From Oscillospiraceae bacterium (GTDB lineage Bacteria > Bacillota > Clostridia > Oscillospirales > Ruminococcaceae): DNA of 60,839 bases. The stretch spans positions 1 to 60,839 of the forward strand of contig JAFTXQ010000012.1 of assembly GCA_017461565.1 (NCBI GenBank), given 5' to 3'. Shown piece by piece: positions 34,463 through 42,993 of this stretch (positions are counted from its first letter, which is position 1; each line of letters starts with the position of its first letter). The translations under genes were made by a program, and so were the position numbers. Below the pieces are notes generated by a model that was given only the letters and a program-made list of their open reading frames with translations, was not told where the DNA came from and searched no databases.

Positions 34463-37153
34463 TCAGTAGTAAAGCGGATTTGCCTGAACTATCTCCTGCT
34501 TTATCTCAGCGTTTATCGCCGAAACAGGCTCGGGAGTGGGTCTTCCTGTGTAATAGCCCTGAATGAGATCTACACCAAGGTCGATGACAGTGTGCAGCTC
34601 ATTCGAGGTCTCAACACCCTCGGCAAGCACCATGATGTTGTTTATCCTTGCAAATTCAATAGTGCTGCGCACAAAAAGCTGCTTGTTCTGATTTTTATGG
34701 ATATCAGTCACAAGGAAGCGGTCGATCTTAATTATCTTTGGCGCATAACGCATAAGATTAACTATATTAGAGTGACCTGCGCCGTAATCGTCGATGGCAA
34801 CATGGCTCGTGCTGTTGTCAGCACTGAGACGACGTATCGCTTCAAGCTCCTCGTCTTCAACGACATCCTGCTCGGTAAGCTCGAACACACAGTTACCCAT
34901 GTGTGCGCCGTATTTGTCGATCAGCAATTCGGTATCCTCGTCGTTCAGGAAATGACCGGGTATGGTGTTGATGAACACCTTTGCATCGCCGAATTTCTCC
35001 TTTTCCGTAGAAAAACGCTCCATAACATTGAACAGCGTAGCTTTTTCTATATCGTAAAGACGGTTGTATTCCTTTGCGGCGTCAAGCACCTCAAGAGGAT
35101 TCATACCAATACTGCTGTCTGTACGCATCAGCGCCTCATAACCATATATCTCGCCGTTCTTAGCGCTTACGATAGGCTGGAAGTGATAGCTGAACAGGTT
35201 CTTTTCTATCAGCAGATCAAAAGCCTTGTAGTGAGCCTTGGGTGCAGCCTCTTCCTTTACGGCAGAGCCCATACCACTCTTCAGGCGGTTCATGTACATC
35301 TCACTGTTTGCAAACTTGATAAAGCCCTCAAGCTCGCCTGACCAGCCTGTTGAAGCAACGGTACAGCCGCAGTTTACCTCGATGAAATACGGCTTGCCGC
35401 TCTCCTTGTTATAACTTTCGATGACACTGTAAAATACAGCAGTCGCATTCTCGATCGTGGGTCCTATGTCCATCGGGTCGTCATAATAATTGATGACAAC
35501 GAACTCGTCCTCAGCAATATGTCCTACAAGACAGTTCTTGGTGTTTGCAAGCTTCAGCGTTTCCGCTACAAGGCGCAGAGCCTCTTCCATGTTTGCGATG
35601 CCGTAATTCTCAAATATGTAGGTATATTTCGGCAGACCGTATACGGAAATGGATATAGCCTTGCTGTGATTTTCTTCAACAGCAGAAAACTCCTTGAACC
35701 ACTTGACAGCGCCCTTGAGGTTAGGCAGACCTGTTATCGGATTTACACGGGACGCTTTTTCAATGCTAAGACGCATATTTGCCTGCTTGAAATAGTTTAT
35801 GACAATGTTGAAGCCGACATTTATCGTCTTAAGCACACGCTTTATCTTGTTTCGGCATCCCATGATATGGTCAGTGCTTACGGCGTAATAGCCGCAGACC
35901 TCTGAGCCGACATGGATGGTGTTCAATATATAAGAGTGATCGTTATTCGCCCATTCCTCCAGTGTAGGAAGGAGCTGTGAGCCGGGCATACTCGTTATCT
36001 TTTCTGCCCCTCCTGAATATTTTGAAGGGATAACGATATATTCATCGTCACGTCCTGCGCTGTTCATATCCTGTACCGTACCCATTGCGAATGCAACGAA
36101 GTCATTCTTCAGACACACATAGGAGTCCTCCATCATGCTTCCTGCAACAGCGACATACAGGCTGTTCATATCATGTATCTCAAGCGCATGATCTATCTGC
36201 GAGAACATAAAGTCCTCATGCAGGCACATTTCGTCATAATCGTGATATATTACAGACGCAACAGCACGATAATCTATATTCGTGAACTTATGGCATCCGC
36301 AGGACTCAGCGATAAGCGGAGAGAACTCGGTCCTGAATACCGTTTCCTTGCTGCCCGAAAGCGCAGCGTCAACTGCGGCGATCGTAACCCTCGCAACGGA
36401 TTCAACATTCTCCTTGCAGGTAGTTATCGCAGGCGTAAAGTATGTTGCGGCAGGTACGCCGTCGAAGCCTGTAACGATAACGTCCTCAGGCACTCTGTAT
36501 CCATACTCGCCAAGCTCCTCGCAAGCAGCGATAGCCATATAGTCATTGGCACAGATTATAGCCTCGGGGGGCTTTTTGCCGTCTGCTACAAGGCTGCGTA
36601 TGATCTCCTGCGTAGGCACTTCCCAGTAATTGCCATAGGCAACCTTATTTTCGTCAAAAACAAGGCCATTCTCTTCAAGAGCCTTTTTATAGCAGCGCAG
36701 ACGTCTGTCTGAAATAGCCTCATTTTCATTTCCTGCGATGAAGAATGTATCGGTGACACCATGCTCTTTTAAAACATGATCTATAACGCTCTTATAAGCC
36801 TCGTCATAATCGCCGATAACAGAAATACAACCGTCGTTTTCTCCATTAAGAAGGATGACTGGTACGTTTCTTTCCGCTGCACCGCTGATTATATGGTCTA
36901 TCAGGGTCTTGTCATGGAAGCTTTCATCGTGGATAACAACAGCGTCAACTATATTGTAGTCGATCAGATCATATACAGCTCTTGAGCCTTTATCGAAAGC
37001 GTCATTTCTGTAAAAATCCACAAAGCTGTTGTATATTATAAGCTTATACCCCTGCTTCAGCGCACGATAATGCAGACGATTGAGATAATCCGCACGTCCT
37101 GTGGATTGCATCTTTGTGATACATACCGCAATAACACGCCTGTTGTTTATCAT
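34463..37153 (-). CDS. Sugar-binding-type sensor / degenerate GGDEF / EAL protein
   Basis: 896 residues, no signal peptide or clear membrane segment, so cytoplasmic. Residues 1 to about 285 resemble the ligand-binding half of LacI-type regulators (CANDYMAIAACEELGEYGYRVP, VIVTGFDG) but without the DNA-binding domain. A middle region of unknown fold follows. GGDEF domain at about 465-635 is degenerate (AEDEF at 547-551), so probably not a cyclase. EAL domain at about 640-880 keeps the catalytic set: YEALMR (673-675), FINTIPG, FELTE, IDDYGAG (788-793), KIDRF, AEGVET and QGYY. It likely cleaves c-di-GMP in response to a sugar-like ligand. The ribosome site is GAAGGA. Confidence 0.9.
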   Translation of the reverse strand: MINNRRVIAVCITKMQSTGRADYLNRLHYRALKQGYKLIIYNSFVDFYRNDAFDKGSRAVYDLIDYNIVDAVVIHDESFHDKTLIDHIISGAAERNVPVILLNGENDGCISVIGDYDEAYKSVIDHVLKEHGVTDTFFIAGNENEAISDRRLRCYKKALEENGLVFDENKVAYGNYWEVPTQEIIRSLVADGKKPPEAIICANDYMAIAACEELGEYGYRVPEDVIVTGFDGVPAATYFTPAITTCKENVESVARVTIAAVDAALSGSKETVFRTEFSPLIAESCGCHKFTNIDYRAVASVIYHDYDEMCLHEDFMFSQIDHALEIHDMNSLYVAVAGSMMEDSYVCLKNDFVAFAMGTVQDMNSAGRDDEYIVIPSKYSGGAEKITSMPGSQLLPTLEEWANNDHSYILNTIHVGSEVCGYYAVSTDHIMGCRNKIKRVLKTINVGFNIVINYFKQANMRLSIEKASRVNPITGLPNLKGAVKWFKEFSAVEENHSKAISISVYGLPKYTYIFENYGIANMEEALRLVAETLKLANTKNCLVGHIAEDEFVVINYYDDPMDIGPTIENATAVFYSVIESYNKESGKPYFIEVNCGCTVASTGWSGELEGFIKFANSEMYMNRLKSGMGSAVKEEAAPKAHYKAFDLLIEKNLFSYHFQPIVSAKNGEIYGYEALMRTDSSIGMNPLEVLDAAKEYNRLYDIEKATLFNVMERFSTEKEKFGDAKVFINTIPGHFLNDEDTELLIDKYGAHMGNCVFELTEQDVVEDEELEAIRRLSADNSTSHVAIDDYGAGHSNIVNLMRYAPKIIKIDRFLVTDIHKNQNKQLFVRSTIEFARINNIMVLAEGVETSNELHTVIDLGVDLIQGYYTGRPTPEPVSAINAEIKQEIVQANPLYY

Positions 37154-37221
37154 GAATCCTTCACCACCTTGCCGACGCCGATAACTGCGCCCTTTTTTAA
37201 AAAGAGTAATTATACATATTT

Positions 37222-37250
37222 ATAATATCATATAAAGAAGTATTTGTCAA
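37222..37250 (-). promoter_or_regulatory. Promoter of PBP-GGDEF-EAL gene
   Basis: TTGACA (37250-37245), 17 bp, TATTAT (37227-37222). It is back-to-back with the divergent promoter at 37264. Confidence 0.75.
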
Positions 37251-37263
37251 GACATGGCATTGC

Positions 37264-37292
37264 TTGACAAGCTCCTGCGGCGATGTTATAAT
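37264..37292 (+). promoter_or_regulatory. Consensus promoter of the 37445-40031 operon
   Basis: TTGACA, 17 bp, TATAAT. Its -35 lies 13 bp from the divergent -35, forming TGTCAAG-N11-CTTGACA. The leader to 37444 is about 145 nt with nothing recognised. Confidence 0.82.
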
Positions 37293-37444
37293 AAAAAAGG
37301 AAAGTGCTATTTATGCTACTACCGAACCAACTGCTTTGAAGCCCTGAAAAACACCGTTTTGACAGCAGTAACAGACGTTGGCGATCACAATTGCTTTTAT
37401 AGTATATCAAAAAGCACTAAACAGCAGAAAAGGAGGTATCCCTG

Positions 37445-37999
37445 ATGATCGGAATGATAACAGGAAGCATACAAAGCTATGTTTCACAGAATATGTCTCA
37501 GCACGATATCTCGGAGAAGCTTTACAGCCGTCCCGAAAAAAAGCTGTTCGACCCAAAACAGCGCAGCGATATCCCCCAATGGCTGGAGCAGATGAAAGAG
37601 CAAAGCGAAAGATCCGCTGACACCTCACGCATCGCCTCAATATCGGCAAAGCTTGACCAGGGCGATGATCTTACCGAGGAGGAGCTTTCTTATCTGCGTA
37701 AAAACTCGCCCGAGCTTCACAGCAAGGCGATCGCTGCCAGATATCACAAGCTCTGCATTAAAAAGAAGCTGCTCAGCTGCCGCAACAAAGAGGATGTGCG
37801 TAGGGTCGGTCTTGCCGCCGCAACCCTTACAGTGTCACAGATACGTAGCGCAAACGACTCGTCAGGTCAAGGGAGCACCAACACCTGGATAGCCGCAGCG
37901 GTCAACAAGGAATACAACAGCTTCTTTTCAACAAGGGAATACGCAAAGCTGCCCACAGAGGACGAAAAGGACAAACATCATTTTGACAAAAAGGCATAA
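37445..37999 (+). CDS. Uncharacterised cytoplasmic helical protein
   Basis: 184 residues after a strong AGGAGGT site. I do not recognise the family. It is charged and mostly helical by eye, with no signal peptide, membrane span or Cys pair motif. Features: DIPQWLEQMKEQSERSADTSRIASISAKLDQGDDLTEEELSYLRKNSPEL (an acid/base-rich helix pair), then KAIAARYHKLCIKKKLLSCRNKEDVRR and a His/Lys-rich tail. 'LT.EEL.YL..NSPEL' resembles segments in proteins often found beside phage-like or flagellar-type genes, but nothing here supports either. It is first in an operon with the GH5-like lipoprotein, 19 bp away. Confidence 0.7.
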   Translation: MIGMITGSIQSYVSQNMSQHDISEKLYSRPEKKLFDPKQRSDIPQWLEQMKEQSERSADTSRIASISAKLDQGDDLTEEELSYLRKNSPELHSKAIAARYHKLCIKKKLLSCRNKEDVRRVGLAAATLTVSQIRSANDSSGQGSTNTWIAAAVNKEYNSFFSTREYAKLPTEDEKDKHHFDKKA

Positions 38000-38018
38000 C
38001 ATACACCACGGAGGAAAA

Positions 38019-39239
38019 ATGAAAAAGCTTAAAAAAATACTTTGCACAGTTCTCGCTTCAGGTTTGCTGCTGACAGGCTGCGCACAGAACACATCATCCA
38101 CGGACAGCGGCTCCGATACCGTTTCGGACAGCTCTTCTCAGAGCAGCACCGATCAGGGCACTGACAGCAATCCGCAGGACACAGACACAAAAGAGGATAT
38201 AAACATCTACATAGAGGGCGACAAGTTCATGCTTCAGGGCGAGGAGGTCTGGCTTACCGGTATGAACGCTCCCTGGCAGGCATGGGACGATTTCGGCGGA
38301 AGCTATGACCCAGAATACTGGAGCGATGTTTTCTCAATGATGCATGAGGACGGCTTCAACTCCTGCCGTATCTGGATAAACTGCAGCGGAAATAACGGTG
38401 TAGAGATAGACGAGGACGGATATGTTTCTGGCGCCACCGCAGAGCACTGGGAGGATCTTGACTCCCTGTTTGCCCTTGCCGCCGAAAACGAGATATATGT
38501 CATGGCAACACTCATGTCGTTCGATCACTTCAAGGACAGCAACTGGAAGCACACTCGCTGGCGTGAAATGCTCAAGGATACCGAAAAGATAGACAGCTAT
38601 GTCGAAAACTACATAATCCCTTTCTGTAAGCGATATGACGACAACGACTATGTGTGGAGCATCGACCTTATCAACGAGCCTGACTGGGTATTTGAGAATG
38701 CAGAGTGCGGTCAGATATCCTGGGACAATATCGGCGACTACTTCGCACGCGCCTGTGCCGCCATCCATGAGAACACCGATGATATGCTGGTAACGATAGG
38801 CTTTGCGATAATCAAATACAACAGCCCGAAATATGAGGGCGATTTCGGATCGGACGAGTTCTTAAAGAGCCGCTACGATAACGAAAACGCATATATCGAC
38901 TTTACATCTGTGCATTACTACGACTGGCAGGCGGCATGGTTCAGCTGTCCGTTTGTAGTGAGCGCAGAGGAGTTCGGCATAGATATGACAAAACCACGTG
39001 TCATCGGCGAGTGCTCGCACACAGGCATAAAAGCGCTCAAGCAGATAAAGCCTATCGAGGACTGCTATGAGTGGGCATACAACAACGGCTGGAACGGTGT
39101 TCTTGCCTGGACGGACCGTGACCTGCTTAACGGCGACGGCGTGCCGCAGTACGCTTGTGTAAAGCTTGCGGGACAGAGAATGCAGGCCATCCTTGACGGC
39201 ACCTACATCCCCGAGGCCGAAAGCGCCGATATAGCATAA
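38019..39239 (+). CDS. GH5-like glycoside hydrolase lipoprotein
   Basis: 406 residues. The start at 38019 follows GGAGGAAAA and gives a clean lipoprotein signal, with LLTGC placing the lipidated Cys at residue 21. A Ser/Asp/Thr-rich linker runs to about residue 58. The (beta/alpha)8 catalytic domain shows WLTGMNAPWQAW, FNSCRIWINCSG, SIDLINEPDW (NEP acid/base Glu), FTSVHYYDWQ and RVIGECSH (GE nucleophile), the clan GH-A pattern of GH5/mannanase-like enzymes acting on beta-1,4 plant glycans. Exact subfamily and substrate are not determinable. It would act at the outer face of the membrane. Confidence 0.82.
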   Translation: MKKLKKILCTVLASGLLLTGCAQNTSSTDSGSDTVSDSSSQSSTDQGTDSNPQDTDTKEDINIYIEGDKFMLQGEEVWLTGMNAPWQAWDDFGGSYDPEYWSDVFSMMHEDGFNSCRIWINCSGNNGVEIDEDGYVSGATAEHWEDLDSLFALAAENEIYVMATLMSFDHFKDSNWKHTRWREMLKDTEKIDSYVENYIIPFCKRYDDNDYVWSIDLINEPDWVFENAECGQISWDNIGDYFARACAAIHENTDDMLVTIGFAIIKYNSPKYEGDFGSDEFLKSRYDNENAYIDFTSVHYYDWQAAWFSCPFVVSAEEFGIDMTKPRVIGECSHTGIKALKQIKPIEDCYEWAYNNGWNGVLAWTDRDLLNGDGVPQYACVKLAGQRMQAILDGTYIPEAESADIA

Positions 39240-39256
39240 AACAGGAGGAGAAAAAC

Positions 39257-39544
39257 ATGATAAAGCACATCGTAATGTGGAGATTCAAAGAGGGCGAGCA
39301 TGAAAATATGCTGCTGTTCCGTGACAGACTGCTTGCACTTAAGGGACAGATACCCGAGATACGTGCTATGGAAGTGGGAATAAACATCAACCCTTCCGAC
39401 CGCAGTTATGACGCAGTGCTGGTGTCGGAGTTCGACAGCATGGAGGCTCTTAAGTCATACAGCGTAAATCCGCTGCACGTTGCGGTTTCTGACTTCTGCA
39501 AGTCTATCCGCACCGAGTCCGCCAGCTGCGACTATGAGTTCTGA
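39257..39544 (+). CDS. Dabb-domain (stress-responsive alpha/beta barrel) protein
   Basis: 95 residues, AGGAGGAG ribosome site. Signature IKHIVMWRFKEGEH at the N-terminus with the conserved His, and YDAVLVSEFDSMEALKSYSVNPLHVAVSDF, the ferredoxin-like dimeric fold of Dabb proteins. The biochemical role of bacterial members is mostly unknown. It overlaps the glycosylase gene by 11 bp. Confidence 0.88.
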   Translation: MIKHIVMWRFKEGEHENMLLFRDRLLALKGQIPEIRAMEVGININPSDRSYDAVLVSEFDSMEALKSYSVNPLHVAVSDFCKSIRTESASCDYEF

Positions 39545-40031
39545 AAGAGTATCCCATGAGTTTCCGCCTGTTTTTGACGAAAACTCAAAGGTGCTGATAC
39601 TGGGCAGTATACCCTCTCCTAAATCAAGAGAACAAGGCTTCTATTATATGCATCCGCAGAACAGGTTCTGGAAGATGCTGTGCAATGTTCTTGGCGAGGA
39701 CATACCCGCCGATACAGACGGGCGTAGAAAGCTTTGTCTGTCCCACGGCATAGCGTTGTGGGATGTACTGGAAAGCTGCGATATCAGCGGCGCATCCGAT
39801 TCCTCAATAAAGAACGCCGTGCCTAACGACCTTGATAGGATCTTCCGCACTGCGGATATCCGTGCGGTATTCACAACAGGAAAAACGGCACATAAGCTTT
39901 ATCAGCGTTTTTTCGAGGGAAACGGACACGAGGCAGTATGCCTGCCGTCCACAAGCCCTGCAAACCGCACCATAACCGAGGAAGCTATGCTGACGGAATA
40001 TCGCAGGATAGGCGAATATCTTAACAAGTGA
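39534..40031 (+). CDS. Uracil-DNA glycosylase superfamily protein (Mug/deoxyinosine type)
   Basis: 165 residues. The start is taken as ATG 39534, inside the Dabb gene's end, because HEFPPVFDENSKVLILGSIPSPKSREQGFYYMHPQNRFWKML is the full N-terminal signature of this group. Later LWDVLESCD, AVFTTGKTAHKLY and LPSTSPANR complete the family motifs. Such enzymes remove deaminated bases (uracil or hypoxanthine) from DNA. No good ribosome site is visible, consistent with coupled translation from the Dabb gene. Confidence 0.88.
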   Translation: MSSERVSHEFPPVFDENSKVLILGSIPSPKSREQGFYYMHPQNRFWKMLCNVLGEDIPADTDGRRKLCLSHGIALWDVLESCDISGASDSSIKNAVPNDLDRIFRTADIRAVFTTGKTAHKLYQRFFEGNGHEAVCLPSTSPANRTITEEAMLTEYRRIGEYLNK

Positions 40032-40039
40032 ATAAACCA

Positions 40040-40080
40040 AGCGGCTGCTGATATCATATCAACAGCCGCTTTTGATTTTA
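40040..40080. terminator. Terminator at the end of the glycosylase operon
   Basis: AGCGGCTG / CAGCCGCT (8 bp), one mismatch, then TGATA / TATCA, loop TCA, followed by TTTGATTTT. It is shared with the convergent kinase gene. Confidence 0.82.
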
Positions 40081-40097
40081 TGTAGCTCCGAAATCCA

Positions 40098-41168
40098 TCA
40101 CTCCTGCAAGGGGAGCGTCACGGTGAATTCAGTTCCATTATTCCGTGTGCTGTGTACGCTTATCCTGCCACCGCACAGATCCAGTATCCGTTTTGTCAGC
40201 GAAAGCCCAAGTCCGTTGCCCTTTGTGCCACGTGACGAGTCAGCCTGATAGAATTTGTCAAAGATATACGGCAGCGATTCCTCAGGGATACCGCAGCCCG
40301 TATCGGTCACACGTACTGTTATTACACCGCCGCCTTTTTTGCAGCTTACGCTTATCCGGCCCTCACAGGGCGTGAATTTAACAGCATTGTCAAAAAGATT
40401 ATGCCATACATGGGCAAGCATCTGCTCATTCCAGTAGAAATCCACCTCATCAAGCTCCATGTCTATCTCTATATTTTTTTCCGACCAGAGTGGCTCAAGA
40501 CGGAGCATACAGTTTCTTAACTGCTCATCCAGAGGAAAGCTTGTCTTCTCGGATATTATATCACGGTTTTCAAGGCTTGTCAGCAGAAGTGTATTTGCAG
40601 ACATTGCCGAAAGATACTCCGCCTCGTCAAGGATTATCTTTGCAAATTCCTTTTGCTGCTCGGGTGCAAGTCCGCCGTCATGAAGCTGACGTGCAAATCC
40701 GCATATCGATACCAGAGGCGTCTTGAATTCATGGGAAAACCCTGCAATAAAATCCTTTCGGAACATCTCGGTATTGGAAAGCTCATTTGTCATTTCATTG
40801 AACATGGAGATAAGCTGATTAAGCTCCGCTACAGTGTGCTTCTCGTTCCAGCCCAACTCAAGATGAGCGGTGTAGTCGCCATCGATGACTTTTTTGGTAG
40901 CCTTTATAAGCTCATTCAGAGGGTGCAGGATTATGTTGCCTGCGATTATCGACAACAGACCGCCGATGATTATGCTTGCCACTACCGAAGCAATAACATC
41001 CACAGTGTCATTCGTGCCGCCCGTCACCATTCCGATAACGATGGTGGTGGTAAAGGTCAGCACTTCGGCAATAGCGATAAGTATAAGCACCATAAGAGTC
41101 AGCTTAAATGTAAGCCGAGTGGTATAGCGCTTGTTTTTGCTTTTTTTGTCCGTCTTCTTTGACTCCAT
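40098..41168 (-). CDS. Two-component sensor histidine kinase
   Basis: 356 residues. Two membrane spans (about 23-50 and 62-83) flank a very short outer loop (TGGTNDTVD), so this is an intramembrane-sensing type. A HAMP linker (PLNELIKATKKVIDGDYTAHL) leads to the phospho-acceptor FIAGFSHEFKTPLVSI, then the ATPase motifs HNLFDNAVKFT (N box), VTDTGCGIPEE (G1) and GTKGNGLGLSL (G2). Its ATG lies 1 bp after the stop of the response regulator, so they are coupled. The signal is unknown; short-loop kinases of this kind often sense envelope stress or antimicrobial peptides. Confidence 0.93.
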   Translation of the reverse strand: MESKKTDKKSKNKRYTTRLTFKLTLMVLILIAIAEVLTFTTTIVIGMVTGGTNDTVDVIASVVASIIIGGLLSIIAGNIILHPLNELIKATKKVIDGDYTAHLELGWNEKHTVAELNQLISMFNEMTNELSNTEMFRKDFIAGFSHEFKTPLVSICGFARQLHDGGLAPEQQKEFAKIILDEAEYLSAMSANTLLLTSLENRDIISEKTSFPLDEQLRNCMLRLEPLWSEKNIEIDMELDEVDFYWNEQMLAHVWHNLFDNAVKFTPCEGRISVSCKKGGGVITVRVTDTGCGIPEESLPYIFDKFYQADSSRGTKGNGLGLSLTKRILDLCGGRISVHSTRNNGTEFTVTLPLQE

Positions 41169-41169
41169 A

Positions 41170-41853
41170 TCAGACCGCCTTTGTCTTGTGGACTGCCTTG
41201 TAGCCCAGTCCCCTCACCGTGACTATCTCAAAATCCTCGTTGTCACGGAAGCGCTCACGCAGACGATTGATATGCACATCCACCGTGCGGACCTCACTGT
41301 CGCTGTCCATCGACCAGAACTCGTCCATTATGTTTGCACGGGTAAAGGTCTTACCGGGGAAAGAAAGGAGTTTGAAAAGTATCTGGAACTCTTTTTTCGG
41401 AAGAATTGCAGACTCTCCGCCGCATCGCACCTCAAGCGAATCATATACAAGCTCGGTATCACCTACCACTATCTTTTTTTCCTCCGATATCTTGGCACGG
41501 CGCATAAGCGCCTTGATTCGCAGAAGCATCTCTATCTCGTCTACGGGCTTGACCATAAAATCATCCGTGCCGAGTGTAAAAGCCCTGCGCACATCCTCCG
41601 CACCGTCACGTGCAGTTATCACAAGTACCGGTATCTCACTGCCGCCTTCCCTCAGGGTACGCAAAAAAGTATATCCGTCCATTTCCGGCATCATGATATC
41701 CAGCACTATGAGATCTATATGATGTTTTTCAAGAATCTCAAGCGCTTCTCTGCCATTGGATGCAGTACACGGCTTGTATCCGTTCTTTTCAAGGGTGTAC
41801 TCATAAAGACGGCGGATATGTACATGATCATCCACCACCAGGATATTAAACAT
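41170..41853 (-). CDS. OmpR/PhoB-family response regulator
   Basis: 227 residues. Receiver domain: VVDDHVHIRRLYEYTLE (acidic pair), LIVLDIMMPEMDGYTF (phosphorylated Asp), VITARD (Thr/Ala) and VKPVD (Lys). C-terminal winged helix: LPKKEFQILFKLLSFPGKTFTRANIMDEFW and RTVDVHINRLRERF...EIVTVRGLGYKAV. The ribosome site is GGAGG. It is the middle gene of the PHP-regulator-kinase operon. Confidence 0.95.
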   Translation of the reverse strand: MFNILVVDDHVHIRRLYEYTLEKNGYKPCTASNGREALEILEKHHIDLIVLDIMMPEMDGYTFLRTLREGGSEIPVLVITARDGAEDVRRAFTLGTDDFMVKPVDEIEMLLRIKALMRRAKISEEKKIVVGDTELVYDSLEVRCGGESAILPKKEFQILFKLLSFPGKTFTRANIMDEFWSMDSDSEVRTVDVHINRLRERFRDNEDFEIVTVRGLGYKAVHKTKAV

Positions 41854-41865
41854 CGTCGACCTCCG

Positions 41866-42555
41866 TTAATAGGACAGTGTGCGTTTAAGCGGGATCACTC
41901 TGCCCTCTTTCAGCATGCGTCTGTAATCCTCATGAGAGTTTATAGGCTCGGGCACGGAGATGCCGCTTCCGAAAAGCTTGTCAAGGTGGTGGCTGTCCGA
42001 GCCGCCGGTCTTGAGCAATCCGTACATATCGGCATATAGATTTGCACGCTCGTTGTACATATTGCGTGGATCGTGGCTGCCGTTGATAACCTCTACTGCG
42101 TCCACGTCAAAGGGATACAGGCTGATATGATGGATATACGGATCGCTGCGGAACGGATGAGCGTGTATAACAAGTCCGCCCATCTCCCTTACGGTCTTGA
42201 ACAGCAGACGTTCATCCTCGTGCATGAGGAGCTGTTCGTTTGCCTTCATCCATTCCTTGTCGATCCCGTAAATAAGGAAGTCCGAGCTATACTTGCAGTA
42301 TTCGATTCCGAAGAACACCTTCAGACCTATCTCGTCACCGACCTTTTTAGCTATCTCGTAGCCGCTGCAGTAGCGGTCAATACGCTCCTCCCACGGGAGA
42401 TCACGGGGCACGGAGGTGTTTCCGTTGAAAAAGTGGTTGGTAACGAAAATACCATCGTAACCAAGCTCCTTGTGCGCCCTTGCCATATCCTCCGCAGCAG
42501 CACTCGAGCAGGCGCTGCCCTCACGGGTGTGGAGGTGAGTTTCATACTTATACAT
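41866..42555 (-). CDS. PHP-domain phosphoesterase
   Basis: 229 residues. Metal-binding motifs of the PHP fold: YETHLHTREGSA (HxH), GIFVTNHFF, FFGIEYC (Glu), VIHAHPFRSD and TGGSDSHH (DxH). Members hydrolyse phosphoester bonds (histidinol-phosphate-phosphatase-like or nucleotide-directed); which one is not clear. AAAGGA lies about 12 nt before the ATG. It is first in an operon with the two-component system, 12 bp upstream of the regulator. Confidence 0.9.
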   Translation of the reverse strand: MYKYETHLHTREGSACSSAAAEDMARAHKELGYDGIFVTNHFFNGNTSVPRDLPWEERIDRYCSGYEIAKKVGDEIGLKVFFGIEYCKYSSDFLIYGIDKEWMKANEQLLMHEDERLLFKTVREMGGLVIHAHPFRSDPYIHHISLYPFDVDAVEVINGSHDPRNMYNERANLYADMYGLLKTGGSDSHHLDKLFGSGISVPEPINSHEDYRRMLKEGRVIPLKRTLSY

Positions 42556-42588
42556 AAGAACTAATGTTCCTTTCCTGAAATATTATAC

Positions 42589-42623
42589 ATGATAATTCTA
42601 TCATATCCCCGTGTTTTTTTCAA
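42589..42623 (-). promoter_or_regulatory. Promoter of PHP-two-component operon with palindrome
   Basis: TTGAAA (42623-42618), 17 bp, TAGAAT (42600-42595). The palindrome ATGATA-N4-TATCAT (42589-42604) covers the -10 and could be an operator. Confidence 0.6.
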
Positions 42624-42664
42624 GTAGATATATCACGCCGTTTAAACTTATTTTCAGGGTGATG

Positions 42665-42693
42665 TTGACTTTTAAGGGATATTGTTTTATAAT
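42665..42693 (+). promoter_or_regulatory. Promoter of PqqD cassette
   Basis: TTGACT, 17 bp, TATAAT, 36 bp before the PqqD-like start, leaving no room for a precursor-peptide gene ahead of it. Confidence 0.78.
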
Positions 42694-42729
42694 TAATAGC
42701 AGTGATATTAATACTTCAGGAGGTACTAC

Positions 42730-42993
42730 ATGAAGATAAAGAACGGCTTTATGCTGCGCAAGGTCGGCGCACAGAACGTTGTTGTAGCAGTGGGCGAGGC
42801 CAGCCGCAGCTTCAACGGCATCATCCGTCTGAATGACAGCGGAAGATATCTGTGGGAGAAGCTTCAGCAGGAAACAACAGAACAGCAGCTTCTTTCCGAT
42901 ATGCTGGGCGATTACAATATAGACGAGGCTACCGCAAGAGCTGATATCGAAAGATTCGTCCAGTCGTTGAAAGGTGCGGGACTCCTTGAATGA
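42730..42993 (+). CDS. PqqD-family (RiPP recognition element-like) protein
   Basis: 87 residues, AGGAGG site. The pattern VVVAVGEASRSFNGIIRLNDSGRYLWEKLQQETTEQQLLSDMLGDYNIDEATARADIERFVQSLKGAGLL is the winged-helix PqqD fold. Members bind leader peptides for modifying enzymes (PQQ, lasso, sactipeptide pathways), yet many stand in cassettes without a known precursor. The stop overlaps the start of the peptidase gene. No precursor peptide or radical-SAM enzyme is visible nearby. Confidence 0.85.
   Translation: MKIKNGFMLRKVGAQNVVVAVGEASRSFNGIIRLNDSGRYLWEKLQQETTEQQLLSDMLGDYNIDEATARADIERFVQSLKGAGLLE

Noticed and set aside
37254-37445. 63-residue Cys-rich frame upstream of 37445, possible peptide
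   Set aside because: Its start lies upstream of the consensus promoter that overlaps it and it has no ribosome site.
42556-42729. RiPP precursor gene ahead of the PqqD-like gene
   Set aside because: The space is filled by two divergent promoters; no short frame with ribosome site and leader/core pattern was found.
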